This document shows, in pieces, positions 11,401 through 23,500 of a DNA stretch of 64,000 bases. The translations under genes were made by a program, and so were the position numbers. The notes under the pieces are model-generated. The model saw only the letters and a list, made by a program, of their open reading frames with translations, ran no database searches and had not been told where the DNA came from. Every line of letters starts with the position of its first letter. Position 1 is the stretch's first letter. Source of the stretch: Coturnix japonica. Lineage: Eukaryota; Chordata; Aves; Galliformes; Phasianidae. The stretch lies in contig NC_029521.1 in assembly GCF_001577835.2 (NCBI RefSeq), forward strand, positions 13,982,000 to 14,045,999. The letters are read 5' to 3'.

Positions 11401-14400
11401 CAGCGGGTATCTCATTGTGGCTGTGCTGGGCAGGAAGGGTGCAGCTAGAGCAGGAAGAACATCCATCCTGGCTTCCAACTGACCTGGTGCTCACAGACAG
11501 GCTCTGACCTTTCTGTTTTTATTATCAGACTCAGTTTTTCACACAAGTTTTAAAATGCAGGTGAAACTTTGTGGTTGTACTTGAGGAACAGCCATAACTT
11601 TGCCATGGGAACTTTTTGTTCCCAAAAGTCCAAGGTTTTTTTTTTCCTTTTCTTTTCTTTTTCTTTAAATTGGAAACCACAAAACAGGAGCTTTCTGAAA
11701 GCTGTATGTGTTGCAGCTGATGGGCAAGAAGGTGCTGGGTGTTTGCTCCTCAGCCCACATTCAGTGACTGAGTTAGGGATGGCAAGGACAAAAGAAACCT
11801 GGCTTGGTGTTAACCTGCTGGGACCATCTGGCAGTCAAATTCCACCTGGTGTAGTCTGGAGTCCCTTCCAGGTGGGAGCACTCCCTGTGGAAGCCTTTTA
11901 CTAATTGATGTGATTTGTAAATGAGGTGAATAAATTGTCTTGCAAAGCAGGCAAGAAGGGCAGGGAGAAGCCATACTACTGAGCGTGGCTATTTTGGAAC
12001 TGGAGGTGCAGTGGCTGCTTAGCAGGGTTGCCAGACCAACTTAGGAGGGGCAGCAGTGAGGGTGGTGTGCCTGGACAGCTGGACCAAGGCTGTATGCTCA
12101 GCCCTGCTGCCATGTCTTCATTGCTGTTGTGAGTGGATTGGCTTCAGTTTGTTTGTGTGTGGGCACACTGAGAGTAAGGAGGCTGGGGCTAAAGCATCAG
12201 CTGAAAGCCTTTAATGTAAAGTGATGTATGCAGTGGTGTATCCCTCTGGCACAAGCAACAGACAGTATTGTTTATTTCACTTGGAGTATTGGTTTAGCTC
12301 TTTGTTAACTTCTTAATTCTTTCCTTTCTTCCTCCTCTGCATCTTTCCCTCAATTCCACCACATAAAATCCAAATCTATCCCAAACAAACACAACCCATG
12401 CTGCTCATCCCATGTGGGCATGTGCCCACAGCCGCCTCTCGCCGATGAGTGCACAGCAGGCTCCCTTTGCCTCTGTCTATAACCCACTGCAGTCACCCAG
12501 TGTGGAGGCACGGGGCAGGCACAGCCCTGGTGCCCAGTCCAACCAGGTCCGTGTGGGGCCGGAGCAGCTGAAGCACGCAGCCCAGGCCTGCCCTAAGAGC
12601 CCAGTGGAAGTGGAGGTGCCAGGACTGAAGGTGCTGCATGTGCAGTTCAATTCTCCCCTGCAGCTCTATTCGCAGAGCAACATCATGGATTCCCTGCAGG
12701 GGCAGATCTCCTCCATCAGCCCTGATTTCCCCAGGTAACCTGCCTGCCACCTCTAGAGCCAGCACAGAGCATCCACTCATCTGCATCTCAGTGTCCACAA
12801 GTGCCTTGTCCCTGTCTGTGGCTCCCAGTGCTGGTTGGTCATGAGGAATTATTTACATTTCACCTCCTCGAGGGCAGTGCATGACTTCACAGGAGCTTTC
12901 TCTGCATCATGTTTGTGTCAAGCACCAAAACATTATTTCAGCCTGCCAATATGTCTGGTACTGTGTACAGCAAGAGTGAAGGGATATTCCTGGAGGATCC
13001 ACTTGCAGTGGGTGGATTTTCTGTGGAAGGGTGTTTTATCCCAACAGCTGTTCTTTTTCCTCCCAAACCAAAATGACTGCTGTTTGCAGCTGGGTGCTGA
13101 TACATTTGTTTGTATGTGGTCAGCTGTGGTTTAGTCTTGCTGGCTGGGCTGTGTGTGTGAGGAGCTTAATTTCCAGGTGAAATAGGTCCTGCATGTCTCC
13201 CTCTTTGGCTAGCAATGCTTTTGGGTTTGGAGCAGCCCAGGTGGGTGGCAGGTATGCAGAGAACACCTCCAACCAAGGCAAAGCTCTTTAGAGGTGTTCA
13301 GGAGCTGGCCCCATGGATCTCATGGCTCTTTGGCCCTCATGATCCTCTCCTGGTTGGAGCACCACATGCTTAGAAACAGGCAAGTTGGTGTCCTGGTCCA
13401 TGGACTCCCATGGGCAGGCTTTGCTGTGTGACAGCTGCCAAGTGATGACAGGACATTGTGGATTCACAGCTACGCTGTTGCTCAGACCAGTTACTTTTTA
13501 TGAGTCACCAATTGGTCTGGTGATCCTGTGCTCCCCAGGAGCAGGCATGTGGCTGGGCAGCTTTGCTTGGCAGCTGATGTTAATGAAGGAGACAACAAAA
13601 GTGAGTACAGGATCTCCTTGTAGCCCAGCTTTAAGTCTTTTATAAGTCTGACAAAATGCATTAGCATGTAATAGTGGAATCACATTAGTAACAAGTATAC
13701 TGTGCTTTTCTGAAGGTGCTGTGCAAGACTGCCTTTACGGCTTCTTATTGCCATCTTCTTGGCAGTTTTCAAAGCTCACTGATCCAGCATTATTCCATCA
13801 GTGTTGCAAGTTTTCTGCACTAGAAGCACTGAAGTCCAGACACAGTATTTGGGGTTGGAGGTACAGTAGAGAGGAGTGTTAGAGCTGTGTGCTACAAAGC
13901 TGTTGTGGACAAGGGCACTGTTTAGTGGTGTTTGCAGCAGATGAAATGTCTTTGTGGCAGCAGGTAGCATAAATCTGCAGGTTTGGAGACCTGTTACCCT
14001 GCAGGCATTACAGTGCTGTGTCCTTGCCCCTTCAAAAGATGCATGTGCTTCTTGTTGGGTCCTGTTTTGTGGTTGTGTGAGTGCTGTAATTTCCTGCCCT
14101 GACAGCTGGAGGTGTTTCACTCTTCAGGATATAAATTTGAGCAATTCGGCTTTTTTGATGTATTTTTTTTTCTGCAGTCTTGTATATGCAAGTGTATCTA
14201 TCTGGTGCATCTCTGGAAGAGCTGATCTGTATGTTTTGCCCACCATCAAAATGCATGGTTGAAATGCCATGGCTTTGTTTGACTCTCCTGCTTGTTCAGA
14301 TGATGGAGCCTTTGCTTTTGAATGCATGTTTATGAGACGTTGTTAGCGTGCACACTGCAAGGACTGCCGCCTTGCCCACTGATTTTGGGGGTGGACAGTG

Positions 14401-17400
14401 AAGGGAATACACCAGTTTAAATAAGGTGAATGTAATGTGGAGCATGGATTCATTTGGGATATTCTAGAACACTTTCCACATAATAGAAGGGATCTTGTTT
14501 TATTCAGTGTGAGAATCTTCAGTAAATGAGATTCAGGCTTCCAAGGTTCAGCTGCTTGCAAGTCTAGTGTACTTCCTGCTCCAGTGAGAACTACCAAAGT
14601 TGGAAACATTTTATTTAATAATTGTTTATGGAAATAGCACTTTATAGCATATGTGATGATTCTGCCTTCAATATTAAGGAGTTAATTGTGTAGAACAGCT
14701 CCCAGATGACTCAATTGCATACTGGCCTGGAAAGCACAAGAAACATTTCCCTCTGTAATTCAGTCTGAACCTCAGGATGTTTAGGTGTGTTTCAGGCAGT
14801 CATGGAGTACAGGAATGGTGAATCCCAGCAGAGCATTTCCATTTATATGGCTGCATTATGTAATTGAGCCACGAGAGATTTGTCAGTGTTTGCCTCGTTT
14901 TTCCATAGATGCTTTAATCTAGTCACAGAGGCAGCAGCACCTCAGAAGGCAGCTAAAGTGAGGGCTCAGCCTTAGGAGGCAGAAATCTCTCTGCCTCTGA
15001 GGTGCTCATTAACCCCACTGAAATGATGTAAATGGGCACTGGCTCTGGGTCCTTAGATAGGGGATGAATGGACATAATGTCCACTTGAAAAGCAGAGAAC
15101 TATTTCCAATCAGAGGATCCTTTACCTGGCTCCTACAGCTGCTACTGTGTGAAGGTGGCTTTTATGACCACTTCATAACACACTTGCAAAGATGCGTATT
15201 TTTAAAGGAATAAAGCTTACTGAATTTGAGAGTCATGGCAGTGTAAGGTAGCAGTCTCAGGTGGTTTAGGTGTGTTGGGACCATGCAGTGTTGGCAAAGC
15301 TACTGTATGGGACTCCTATCCCAGCACGTGTTCTTTATTGTCCTGGTTCTGGATGAAGCAGCAATTGGGAAGCAGACGAAATGTGCTGAGGCTGGCCAGG
15401 GGTGGTGAGTGAGAATCCGATGACAGCAGGGCATGTGGGTGGCCCAGCGCCTCAGTCCCACTGGGGCTGCAGCTGTCTTCTGCAAGCACATCCGGCACCT
15501 CTGTCTCATGGCATCCTGTTCTGCCTTTGTTTGCACGTTCTTCTCTCAGTCACGTGATGCATTGCCATAGTTTTGCTAGAGGGACTTGCTGTAGTGTTTA
15601 GCCGTTTAATAGTTGCGTGTTGTCTTCCTTCCTCAGTTTAGATCAGCATGGCCATCCCTCAGGCAGCATTGCCATAGACAGAGACTCTGAGGTTTACAAG
15701 ATGCTCCAGGAGAACCAAGAGTCGCACGAGCCACCCAGACAGTCTGCTTCCTTCCTAGTGCTGCAGGAGATTTTGGAGTCAGAGGAGAAAGGTAAGCCTG
15801 CCTGTGCGCCCTTCCTTTCAGCCTTTCCTTGGGCTGTGTATGGTGTCTCAGAGTAATGTCTCAAACTTTGTTTTCCTTCCTTAGCTGTTGCTTCTTCCAA
15901 GGTATTATGTGTAGGTGCCTTCCACAAAAACTGTAGTCCCTTTCACCGACTTTACTCTTATATTTCTTCAGCTAGTTTCGACGTCTATGGATACATATTG
16001 TTACTCATTTGATGACCAAATGGTGAAGAAATAAAAGCCTACTACATTTAGTTCTTAAGAAGTAATTCTAAAAGTTGCAAAAGCCTTCCGGACTGTCTCA
16101 AGTTTTGCCCCTATTGGAAAATATTCACCCATTTAAGGACCATCTTAGATTTATGATAACAGGTAACACAAGGTCTTGCCCCTTAGTGAGTCTTAATGCT
16201 CCCAGGTACCATCCTTCTATGGGAGGAAAAAGGGTCCCCTTCTGCAACTGAATCTAAAAACTTAGAAGCGATCAGTTTGCAGTTCTAAACCTGTGAAAAC
16301 TTTGTGCTGCTTGGCACACAATCTGCCATCTGGACAGTGTGTAGATCAAGGCTATAGACTTCTAGATAAAAAACTCTGATTAACTTAGGTGGGAGCCAAA
16401 TCACACTCCCTTCTGCCTTTAAATAGAGTAAAATAAACAAATAATTAGGAAAAGAATTCCAGGAATGACTTTTTTTTTTTTTTCCTCCCCTCTTAAACCG
16501 GTTGAGACTTCATCTGTGGTGTTATTGGCTTGCAGTGAAGCATTCAACTTCATCCAACAAAAGCATGGTGCTGAGATATCAGAAAGGAAAACTGCTCAGC
16601 CAAATGCTGTTAGACCTAAGTGATCTGTAAGGGAACAGTAAAATGAAGGAAGTAAGGAAACAAAAGGAAGAAAGAAAACAGGATTTTTGAGTCTTTAATC
16701 TACTGTTAAAATTCCTATCTGAAAGCATCTTAATAATGAGTGTTTGCAGCTTACCCCTCAGGGTTCAGCTCCTGCATGGAAGGGACTGGAGGAGCCAGGA
16801 CTTCTCACGCATCTGAGGTCCTCCCCTGTGTTTAGTAGTGCTGAAGAAGATAAGAAGCAAAAGCCTCTCTAGTTTATCGTTCTTTGAAGATTTGCAGCAT
16901 TACTGGGATTCTCTGGCACGAGGTTTGCCTGCTTGATCACAGGCCAGGATAGACTTGGGCATTGCTCTGCCGTGGGCTGTAATCACCCATGCAGAGCAAG
17001 GTTACACAGCCCTAGAGGATATGGTGCCCTGGCTCACACACTACTACTGCTCCTGGCTGAGATAGCATCCTTGGCAATAAGTGGCACCTTTTGTGGGATG
17101 TTCCTCTGAGCTTGTCTTCAGGCATTGGCTTGTGAGCAGCAGCAGGGAGCCGTCATCTCCCCAGCCAGGGCCAGTCCTTGGGGCATTGCCAGAGGCATGG
17201 ACTGTGCTGATCCACACCAGCTGGAAGGATGGGGTCTGTGTGTGGGTGCTGGTGTGGGGAAGCATGATGGCTGCTCTCTGTTTAGATTTGAGCCTGCTTG
17301 CTGAGGCTTGTGGTGTTTCAGAGAGTGGAACAAGTTATGTTTCCTTGGGCGTTCTGTTAAGCTGATTCCTTTAGAGATTTAAAAATGTGCTGTCAGTGTT

Positions 17401-20157
17401 ACTGATGTGAACAAAGTGCTGTTCAAAGCAGAAAAGGCAAGCAGGGGGATAGGGTAGAGCCTGAAAACATAGCTGCTGCTTCCTTCTCAGCAAGGGGATG
17501 CTGCCAGTGATGGGGACAGCAGCCAGGTGCCTCCTGGTGTGATTGAAGGGCCCATGGGTTTTTGTCTCCTGTAAGGCATCTCTCAGCACTGAGCTGGTGC
17601 AAGCCTCAGAGCCAAATGCCACTGTGTAGGAAAAACTGCTTTAAGCTCAACCTGGGGTGCACTGTTTGTGGCTGTGTAAAGCAGTGTGGTGGCACTCAGG
17701 CTGGGTGGCAGTGGGGTGAGCAGTGCCCCAGCTTTTTTCCTTGTTTCTCTGCCAGTGGTGCTGCCCTGGGCTGTGAAATGTCTCAGACCTTGCTGTTCAC
17801 TGGGGTGAGCCGCTCCCAGGGTCCTTCTTCCACTCAAAAGGATCAGTGGGTGTACTTTGTTGGCTTGGTAATAGTCAGAAGGGTTTTGTGCCACCTCAAT
17901 GTGGGGAGCTGACATGTCTGCTTACCAGCCTCCCTCTGGTCCTGTTCTGAATCTGTATCCCTTCTTCCCCTCTTACCTGGTACAGGCAAAAGTCAGATAG
18001 ATAATGCTAGTTGTACCAATGGTATCATTTTATTAGTTGCTTCCTTTTCACTGCAAATATTAAAAGGCTTGCCTCCTATCCAGTGTCTAGGATCCACTAC
18101 TTTTGTAGGCATCCAGATGTCTCCTTTGAAGGTCCTGCAATTGGGAAGTTCTGTCATCCCTGGAGTGGGCCACATGCCTTGTATCCCTGCAACAAGGAGT
18201 TTGTTAACCAAATCCTTCAGGAGCTGTGAGGGGAGCACAACACCGTACACCAGACAGCAGAAAGGAAAAGGCTTTGACAGCCTTATTGACTGCTGGGACA
18301 CCCACTTCCTCTTTCTGAACCCAAATCTAGCCAACAGCTTGACCTTGAGTGTGCACTCAGGGCACGGCAAGCAGGATCTGATGCATCTGAGGCTGTGACT
18401 TTGCTTTTGCTTTGAATCTCTGTGCATGTGAGATGTATTAGCCAATATCTGATGGGCCTTTAAGATGAGAAAAGGGCAGTATCTCATCTTACGGCCCACC
18501 ATCTCAGGCCCTGGGTTTCTGGAGCCAGGCCCAGCTGTGTCCCTTCTCACCCTACACCCTGCACACCCAAAGTCCCTTCCTCCTTCCTGTGCATGAGTCT
18601 TTGCCTTGAAGCTGATGTTGAATGACATCACTCCTCCCTAGCAGAGCATCTGCTTGGGAGAGGAGTCTAGAGCCACGCATCTCACATGCTCTGAAGCACT
18701 CTCCTTCCACCCCCAGGAGATCCCAGCAAACCATCTGGATTTAGGAGCGTCAAGGCTCCCACCACAAAGGTGGCCTCATCGATTGGGAATGCCCAGAAGC
18801 TGCCCATGTGTGACAAGTGTGGATCTGGCATTGTGTAAGTAAGCCTGTCCCCAGGGCAAGCAGCCTGTGCTTGCGCACCCAGGGTCCAGCCCAGCACGTG
18901 TGTTCTCACCAGCTTTGGTAGCGCTCACTCTGCAAGCCCTGCAGTGAGGCAGGAATTGGGTATCCCTCTTCTCTTCCATGTCACAGCAAGTCCCTTTGAG
19001 ACAGCCTCAGTGCTGCTGTGATTTGATTCCTACCAGAAATCTGTTAATAGCACTCAGAGGTAAAGTGAACTTTCCATTTGGGGCTGATGTGTCTGATAGA
19101 TTTCCAGGTCCTATTGCTCCCAGCCATACAGCAGTGTTCTGTCCTGGCAGCTGGGGGCAGTGGGCTTGGAGATGCAGTAACACACGTATCGCACTGGATC
19201 TATGCAGAATTAATGTTAGTTGTTTCTGTGGGGTATTTCTGACTTCTGGCACAGCAAGAGCTGGACACAGAGCTGCTGTCACAGCACAAGTGAACCAAAC
19301 TAGGTCTTTGTTATACTCCTTTAGTTTCTCAGCCACATGTTCCTCTAATTTCATTTCCTTGTTAACCTTCACTTCCCTCCAGCCCACTTAGCTCCACAGG
19401 ATGCCCACCTGTATCATTATAGAACACAGCAAAAGGTGAATGGGAGACAAACCATACAATTTCTCTGCCAGCTGGGTACAGCTGTGCTATCAAGTCTGAG
19501 AGCAGTCCGTGTTTGGTTGGCTTGTGCCCCTGCTTCGAGCAGGCAGCCTTGAGCAGAGGGCAGTGGCTGGCTGTCCCCTCTGTTGGTAGTGGCAGCCACT
19601 TCCAGATGTGGTCTAAAATCTGTTTGTTTGGGACCTACTGGAGCTTGTACAACACCTCATGGTCAAGCTAATCCTGTTGTTTCTCCCTGGGTGGTTGAAG
19701 GCTGTTGGCTATTGCTGCCCTCGCAGTGCTTCATGGCAGCACAGGCACTAGTACTGTCCCTATGGAACTTAGGAGGTCCTTGCTAGGACATGCTTTCCAG
19801 AGGATGCTTCCCATGGCTCCTCTGCTGTCAGCACCTGGGCACAGGTGAGACCTACACTGTAGGGAAACGGTCCACCTGGGAGAGACTGAGGTGCAGGCTG
19901 GATGGTTTGGTGGCTGGGCTGGGGGCTGTATTGGCAGACACATCATGCTGAGTGCTGGTTCCTTCCCCAGAGGGGTGTTTGTGAAGATTCGAGACAAGCA
20001 GCGTCACCCTGAGTGCTACGTGTGCAGTGACTGCGGCACCAACCTCAAGCAGAAAGGACATTTCTTCGTGGAAGATCAAATCTACTGCGAGAAGCACGCG
20101 AGGGAGCGGGTGGTGCCCCCAGAGGGCTACGAGGTGGTCACCGTCTTCCCAAAGTAG
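2383..20157 (+). CDS. PDLIM1: PDLIM1 (CLP36/elfin), 3' part: exons 3-7
   Basis: PDLIM1 is a cytoskeletal adaptor of the ALP/Enigma family. Its PDZ domain binds alpha-actinin on stress fibres and Z-lines, and its LIM domain is a zinc-binding protein-interaction module. Coding segments are 2383-2467, 10931-11121, 15637-15791, 18717-18834 and 19971-20157. All have AG/GT borders, and together they give 244 complete codons plus stop, after one base that completes an arginine codon begun in exon 2. With about 83 residues expected from exons 1-2 the protein would be about 327 aa, against 329 recalled for human. The segment contains the ZM motif (exon 4), the helical linker (exon 5) and the LIM domain split between exons 6 and 7, ending [10 protein letters not shown]. 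Exons 1-2, which encode the PDZ domain, are not in the window, so the 5' end is missing. An extra in-phase cassette exon may lie at 12432-12734. Identification rests on residue-level similarity recalled for human PDLIM1 and is firm. Confidence 0.96.
2468..10930 (+). other. PDLIM1: PDLIM1 intron 3, 8.5 kb
   Basis: This is a long intron with no exon I can support. It holds a TA-rich run at about 2903-2925, a TTTA-rich run at 8161-8188, an ambiguous base at 8433, and a cluster of overlapping inverted repeats at 9012-9056. A 214-codon open frame at 7168-7812 looks like chance (see rejected items). Confidence 0.85.
10931..11121 (+). CDS. PDLIM1: PDLIM1 exon 4 (ZM motif)
   Basis: The exon starts [18 protein letters not shown], the counterpart of human [18 protein letters not shown]. 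It contains the ZM (ZASP-like) motif [19 protein letters not shown], which helps ALP-family proteins bind alpha-actinin. It starts in phase 0 after gcag and ends in phase 2, with the CT of a leucine codon before gtaagt. Confidence 0.95.
11122..12431 (+). other. PDLIM1: PDLIM1 intron 4, upstream part, with AG-free pyrimidine tract
   Basis: This is intron sequence between exon 4 and the cassette candidate. From 12298 to 12429 (about 130 nt) there is no AG dinucleotide, and 12310-12360 is rich in C and T. Long AG-exclusion zones indicate distal branch points and are common in front of tissue-regulated exons, where CU-rich tracts also bind PTB-type repressors. Confidence 0.7.
12432..12734 (+). 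CDS. PDLIM1: Candidate alternative PDLIM1 exon encoding a second ZM motif
   Basis: This is an open 303-bp segment bounded by cccacag and AG|gtaacc. It starts and ends in phase 2, exactly as the exon 4/exon 5 junction requires, so including it would add 101 residues without shifting frame and would keep the leucine at the junction. The protein has a Ser/Pro/Gln-rich N-terminal part ([20 protein letters not shown]). Near its end is [19 protein letters not shown] followed by MDSLQGQIS. This resembles the ZM exon of PDLIM3/ALP (HAQFNTPMQLYSDDNIMETL, recalled) more than PDLIM1 exon 4. An ordinary 329-aa PDLIM1 lacks this segment. I infer a conserved, probably tissue-regulated cassette. An alternative is a decayed exon kept open by chance, which is unlikely at this length and with this motif match. 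Confidence 0.82.
12735..15636 (+). other. PDLIM1: PDLIM1 intron 4, downstream part
   Basis: This is intron sequence between the cassette candidate and exon 5, ending in ttcctcag. I see no further exon or recognisable repeat. Confidence 0.8.
15637..15791 (+). CDS. PDLIM1: PDLIM1 exon 5
   Basis: The exon reads [20 protein letters not shown] and [19 protein letters not shown], followed by [13 protein letters not shown]. It matches the conserved linker helix (human [20 protein letters not shown]) that precedes the LIM domain. The acceptor is cctcag and the donor gtaagc. It is entered in phase 2 and left in phase 1. Confidence 0.95.
15792..18716 (+). other. PDLIM1: PDLIM1 intron 5, 2.9 kb
   Basis: No exon on the sense strand is supported. 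An antisense 212-codon open frame (17993-18631) is present, but I could not relate it to any protein. There is a poly-T run near 16471. Confidence 0.8.
18717..18834 (+). CDS. PDLIM1: PDLIM1 exon 6 (start of LIM domain)
   Basis: The exon encodes [15 protein letters not shown] and then [18 protein letters not shown]. It carries the first CxxC zinc-ligand pair of the LIM domain. The acceptor is ccccag and the donor gtaagt. The frame continues into exon 7 through a split valine codon. Confidence 0.95.
18835..19970 (+). other. PDLIM1: PDLIM1 intron 6
   Basis: This 1.1-kb intron ends in a strong acceptor, ccttccccag. Nothing else was recognised in it. Confidence 0.85.
19971..20157 (+). CDS. PDLIM1: PDLIM1 exon 7 (LIM domain and stop)
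   Basis: The exon reads [20 protein letters not shown] and [20 protein letters not shown], then the C-terminus [11 protein letters not shown] and TAG at 20155-20157. The remaining zinc ligands (H..C, C..C and C..H pattern) are all visible, so the LIM domain looks functional. Confidence 0.97.
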
Positions 20158-20515
20158 CCTGTGCTGCAGTGGGATCAGCGTTGATGGGTTCTCTTCTGCT
20201 GCTCTCCTTGGAAAACTTTCCCTTGCAGACTCTCCTTTGCAATAAGGAATGCTGGGCACGGCTTTGAATTTCCTTGCCACATGAATCTTCCATCTGTTCA
20301 CACAAGGCATCACTGATCAGTCAACATTCTTTTTGTCTGTTCTTTCACTGTTGTTTTTCTTTTTTTTAATACACAGATTATTATTTTTTTCCCCCTCCTC
20401 TTTTGTGCTGCCAATCGCACAGGAAAGTCAAGAGGCCAAAGTCAAATCACAGCTCACCTGTATCCCAGTTGTTTGCCTTCTGTTCACATTTAATAAATGG
20501 GGTGACTCCAACAGG
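20158..20515 (+). other. PDLIM1: PDLIM1 3' UTR
   Basis: This is a short untranslated tail running from the stop to an expected cleavage site 15-25 nt past the AATAAA at 20492-20497. A GT-rich stretch follows at about 20530-20575. The end is inferred, not mapped. Confidence 0.65.
20492..20497 (+). terminator. PDLIM1: PDLIM1 poly(A) signal AATAAA
   Basis: A canonical AATAAA lies 335 nt after the PDLIM1 stop, with GT-rich sequence downstream (cctgtgtg, gtggtggtgctg). Confidence 0.7.
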
Positions 20516-23500
20516 CAAGTGTCCTTTTTCCCAGATTGGGGCTCCTGTGTGCCCAGCGAGTGGTGGTGCTGCTGGGGAGCCAAATAGGGCACAATAGACT
20601 CATAAGACAAGCAGCTGTTGCAGGCTGGCATGGGGCAAAGGCCAGAGTCCACAGCTGTGGCTGCTTATCACTTCAGGCATCCTTGATGCTGCCTTTCCAG
20701 AAACGAGTAAACAATCCCCTCAAACATAATGAAGCTGACCTATTACTTCAGTCTACCTCTCACCGTACAGCTTTTTGGTGGGCTGGGAATGGGAATAATG
20801 CAGAGCTAACTATATTTAGCTTCTCTTCTCTGGCTCCTTCTATGAGCAAGAGAGTGCTACTGGAATAGCTCAGCTGGCATTCTTGTCTGCCTCATCCCTC
20901 AGGAAAGCCCAGCTCGCTCAGGCTGCTCACATGCACTCATAGATATTATGCCTAACAGCTCCTGCTACCAAGTAGCTTCACTTTTCAAGGTGAGGGGCTG
21001 GTGGTGGTGGTATTTTTCCTGTCCTGCTTGTGTGACACCCCTTTCTCACTGATGCTACTACTCTCCCCTCCACAGCATGTTTTCCCAGGGTGACAATCTG
21101 CTGCAGCACTGTCCAGTGCAGGCAGGCTGGGCTGAAGCCTGGTTAGTCCAAGTATTGCACTCCTTGGGTGGTGGTGGCTGATGTTCAGTAAGAAGTGCTA
21201 CTCACGTGTACGGTAAGAGCATGGGTGTTTGGCTCAGGTCCCACAGAAGGCTTTAGTTAACAGGTCTTATCAATCAGCCAGGAAGGGTTTGTCACACAGA
21301 TGGTTGGTTTGGGGTTATAAAAAAGGCAATTCAAAACCTTTCATCTCTCTATGTGTGAAATACATGTTGCTTTACAAGACCATTTAAGTGTACAATTAAC
21401 TTCTGTCAGTGCAGGGAGGAGCCTCTGACCCTTTGTCCAACCCTCCCAGTACCTGACAGCGATTTCCAGTCCCATACAAGTCCCCATCCCCAGCAGCAGC
21501 TGTTCTGTTGCCTACTTTCTCAGTGGGCTCCAGGCCACCATCTGCATGTGGCCATGTGTCTGTATAGCAGGGAGGAAATGCTGGACACACGCTCCATCTG
21601 TGCTGCACAGTGATACCAACAACTAGACCCTGTTGGCTGTGCCATCACTATCTTTTCACACTGTATAACACCCATCAACAAAATGTGGCCAGCTTCAGCT
21701 CTTGCATCGGTGGGCTGGGACAGAAGAGCCTGAGCCATGGCCTGGTATTTCCCCAACCCCAACCCCTTGCTGTAAACAGACAAGTTCTACTTTGTCTTGG
21801 CCCCTTTATCACCCAGTCAAGCTCCTGCAGTGAGGGCTGGCAGCGCTGCTGGGAAAACATTGATTGTGGGGGCTTGACGCACTAGCCGGGAACTACAAAA
21901 GGTTTGTGGCCCAGCGCTGGAAGTGGAGGCTTCCAATGCAGATACCAGTGTTGATCCAATTTATTACTATGGAAACAGACTCTCCAAGGTAATTTGCGTT
22001 CAGTGCTAAGGGAGGACTTTGCTCTGTCTGCTGTAGCTTACTGAAAGAAAAGGAATGCACAAGCTCTTTATGAAGCAGCCCAAAATATTTGGCAACTGCA
22101 GTGTTCACTGTGATCGGCAAATTCCCCTTGAGTTTAGTAATTGGCATCTGGAGTTTGTAAACAATGAGGAAAAGTGGGGCCAAGTCCACAACAATGCTGA
22201 ACTGCCTGCTCAGGAAGGATTAAAAAACTAAGGAAGAAATAAGAAACTTTTACTCACCCTGCAGTTTCAGCAAGCATCCTCCCATAGTGTGCCTGGCTCA
22301 CATGGGTGTGCAGCACGGCACAGAGCAGACTCACTTTTAACACAGTCTTACCTGGGATTTTAGTTACAGCCTCTCCCTGCCACTGCAGCATCTGCCATTT
22401 CTCCTGGTGCAGCAGGTGCTGCTTGTGCCCTGCTGGCCTAAACTCTGCATACACACCATAGTAACAAGTGTACTGAGGTCCCAGCCTTCTGCCCTGCATT
22501 TGGTCTCAACTCCAGCCTCCCCACACACTCTCATCAGGAGGAACAATAGCTGAGTGCTGAGGTGCAGCACTAACAAGGAGCACAGCTTCCAAGTCACCAG
22601 GCCAAACCTATACTTAACAAATTTGTCCATCAAGCTGAAGCATGTTTTCCCTCTGATGGTCAAGAAGGGGGTCATTACTTCACCTGGAACAATTTAAAAC
22701 TGTTAGTCTTAATCACCCCCACCCCTGCCTAAGAATTCTCATTCCTGAATTTATTTATGCATCTGTACCTGTGAAAAAACACCAGAACAGGCCTCAGACT
22801 TTGCTTGTAGACATTAAGTGCACAAACCATGGACTGCTCTGAAGTGCAGAGAGGACTGCCCTTTCACAGTTCAGGGGGACAGCAAGTAAGTAAGAAAACT
22901 GTTCTTCACTGGAGGCTTAAGAAATGCAAGGTCCTGCAAGAAAATACTGCTTGCTTTGAGCAACTGCATTCACAAGCATTAGGCTTGACTATAGCAGCAA
23001 GTGCAAAACTTGCACTGCTTTCACCTGAAAGTGGGCTAAAAATAAAAACAGCTGCAGCTCTACAAAGCACGTCTCTCAGTAACATGAACAGTGACTCTCA
23101 TTCATTAATGCTACCATCAGCACTAATACTAGTACATGCATTTTTTAGGAAGAATTAGAAGCAAGACAAGGCTTTCAACAGGCAAAGGTCAAAGATTGTT
23201 TACTCATTAACAGAGGTTTGTTTATCAACACTTCCGTAAGAGAACATGGATCTGCAGCTGATATAAAATGACTTTCACCAATTCAGGGTAACAGACTGCT
23301 CTAAGGACATAAAGAATTTCATATCTGAGAGGAAGTAAAGCTCCTTTGGCACTGCAGCTGTTTTGATATAGAAGGTATCTTCTACAAATGTTCATTAAGT
23401 GACTAAATTAGATACTTCACCTGCTTTGTTACCTACTTTCACTCCCATCACATGTGGAATAAAACCAAGCTTCCAGGTGATTTGGATTTAGCATAATTTA

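Noticed and set aside
17993-18631. A 212-codon antisense open frame in PDLIM1 intron 5
   Set aside because: No recognisable motif or family, and no promoter or poly(A) context. Probably chance, though its length makes a homology search worthwhile.
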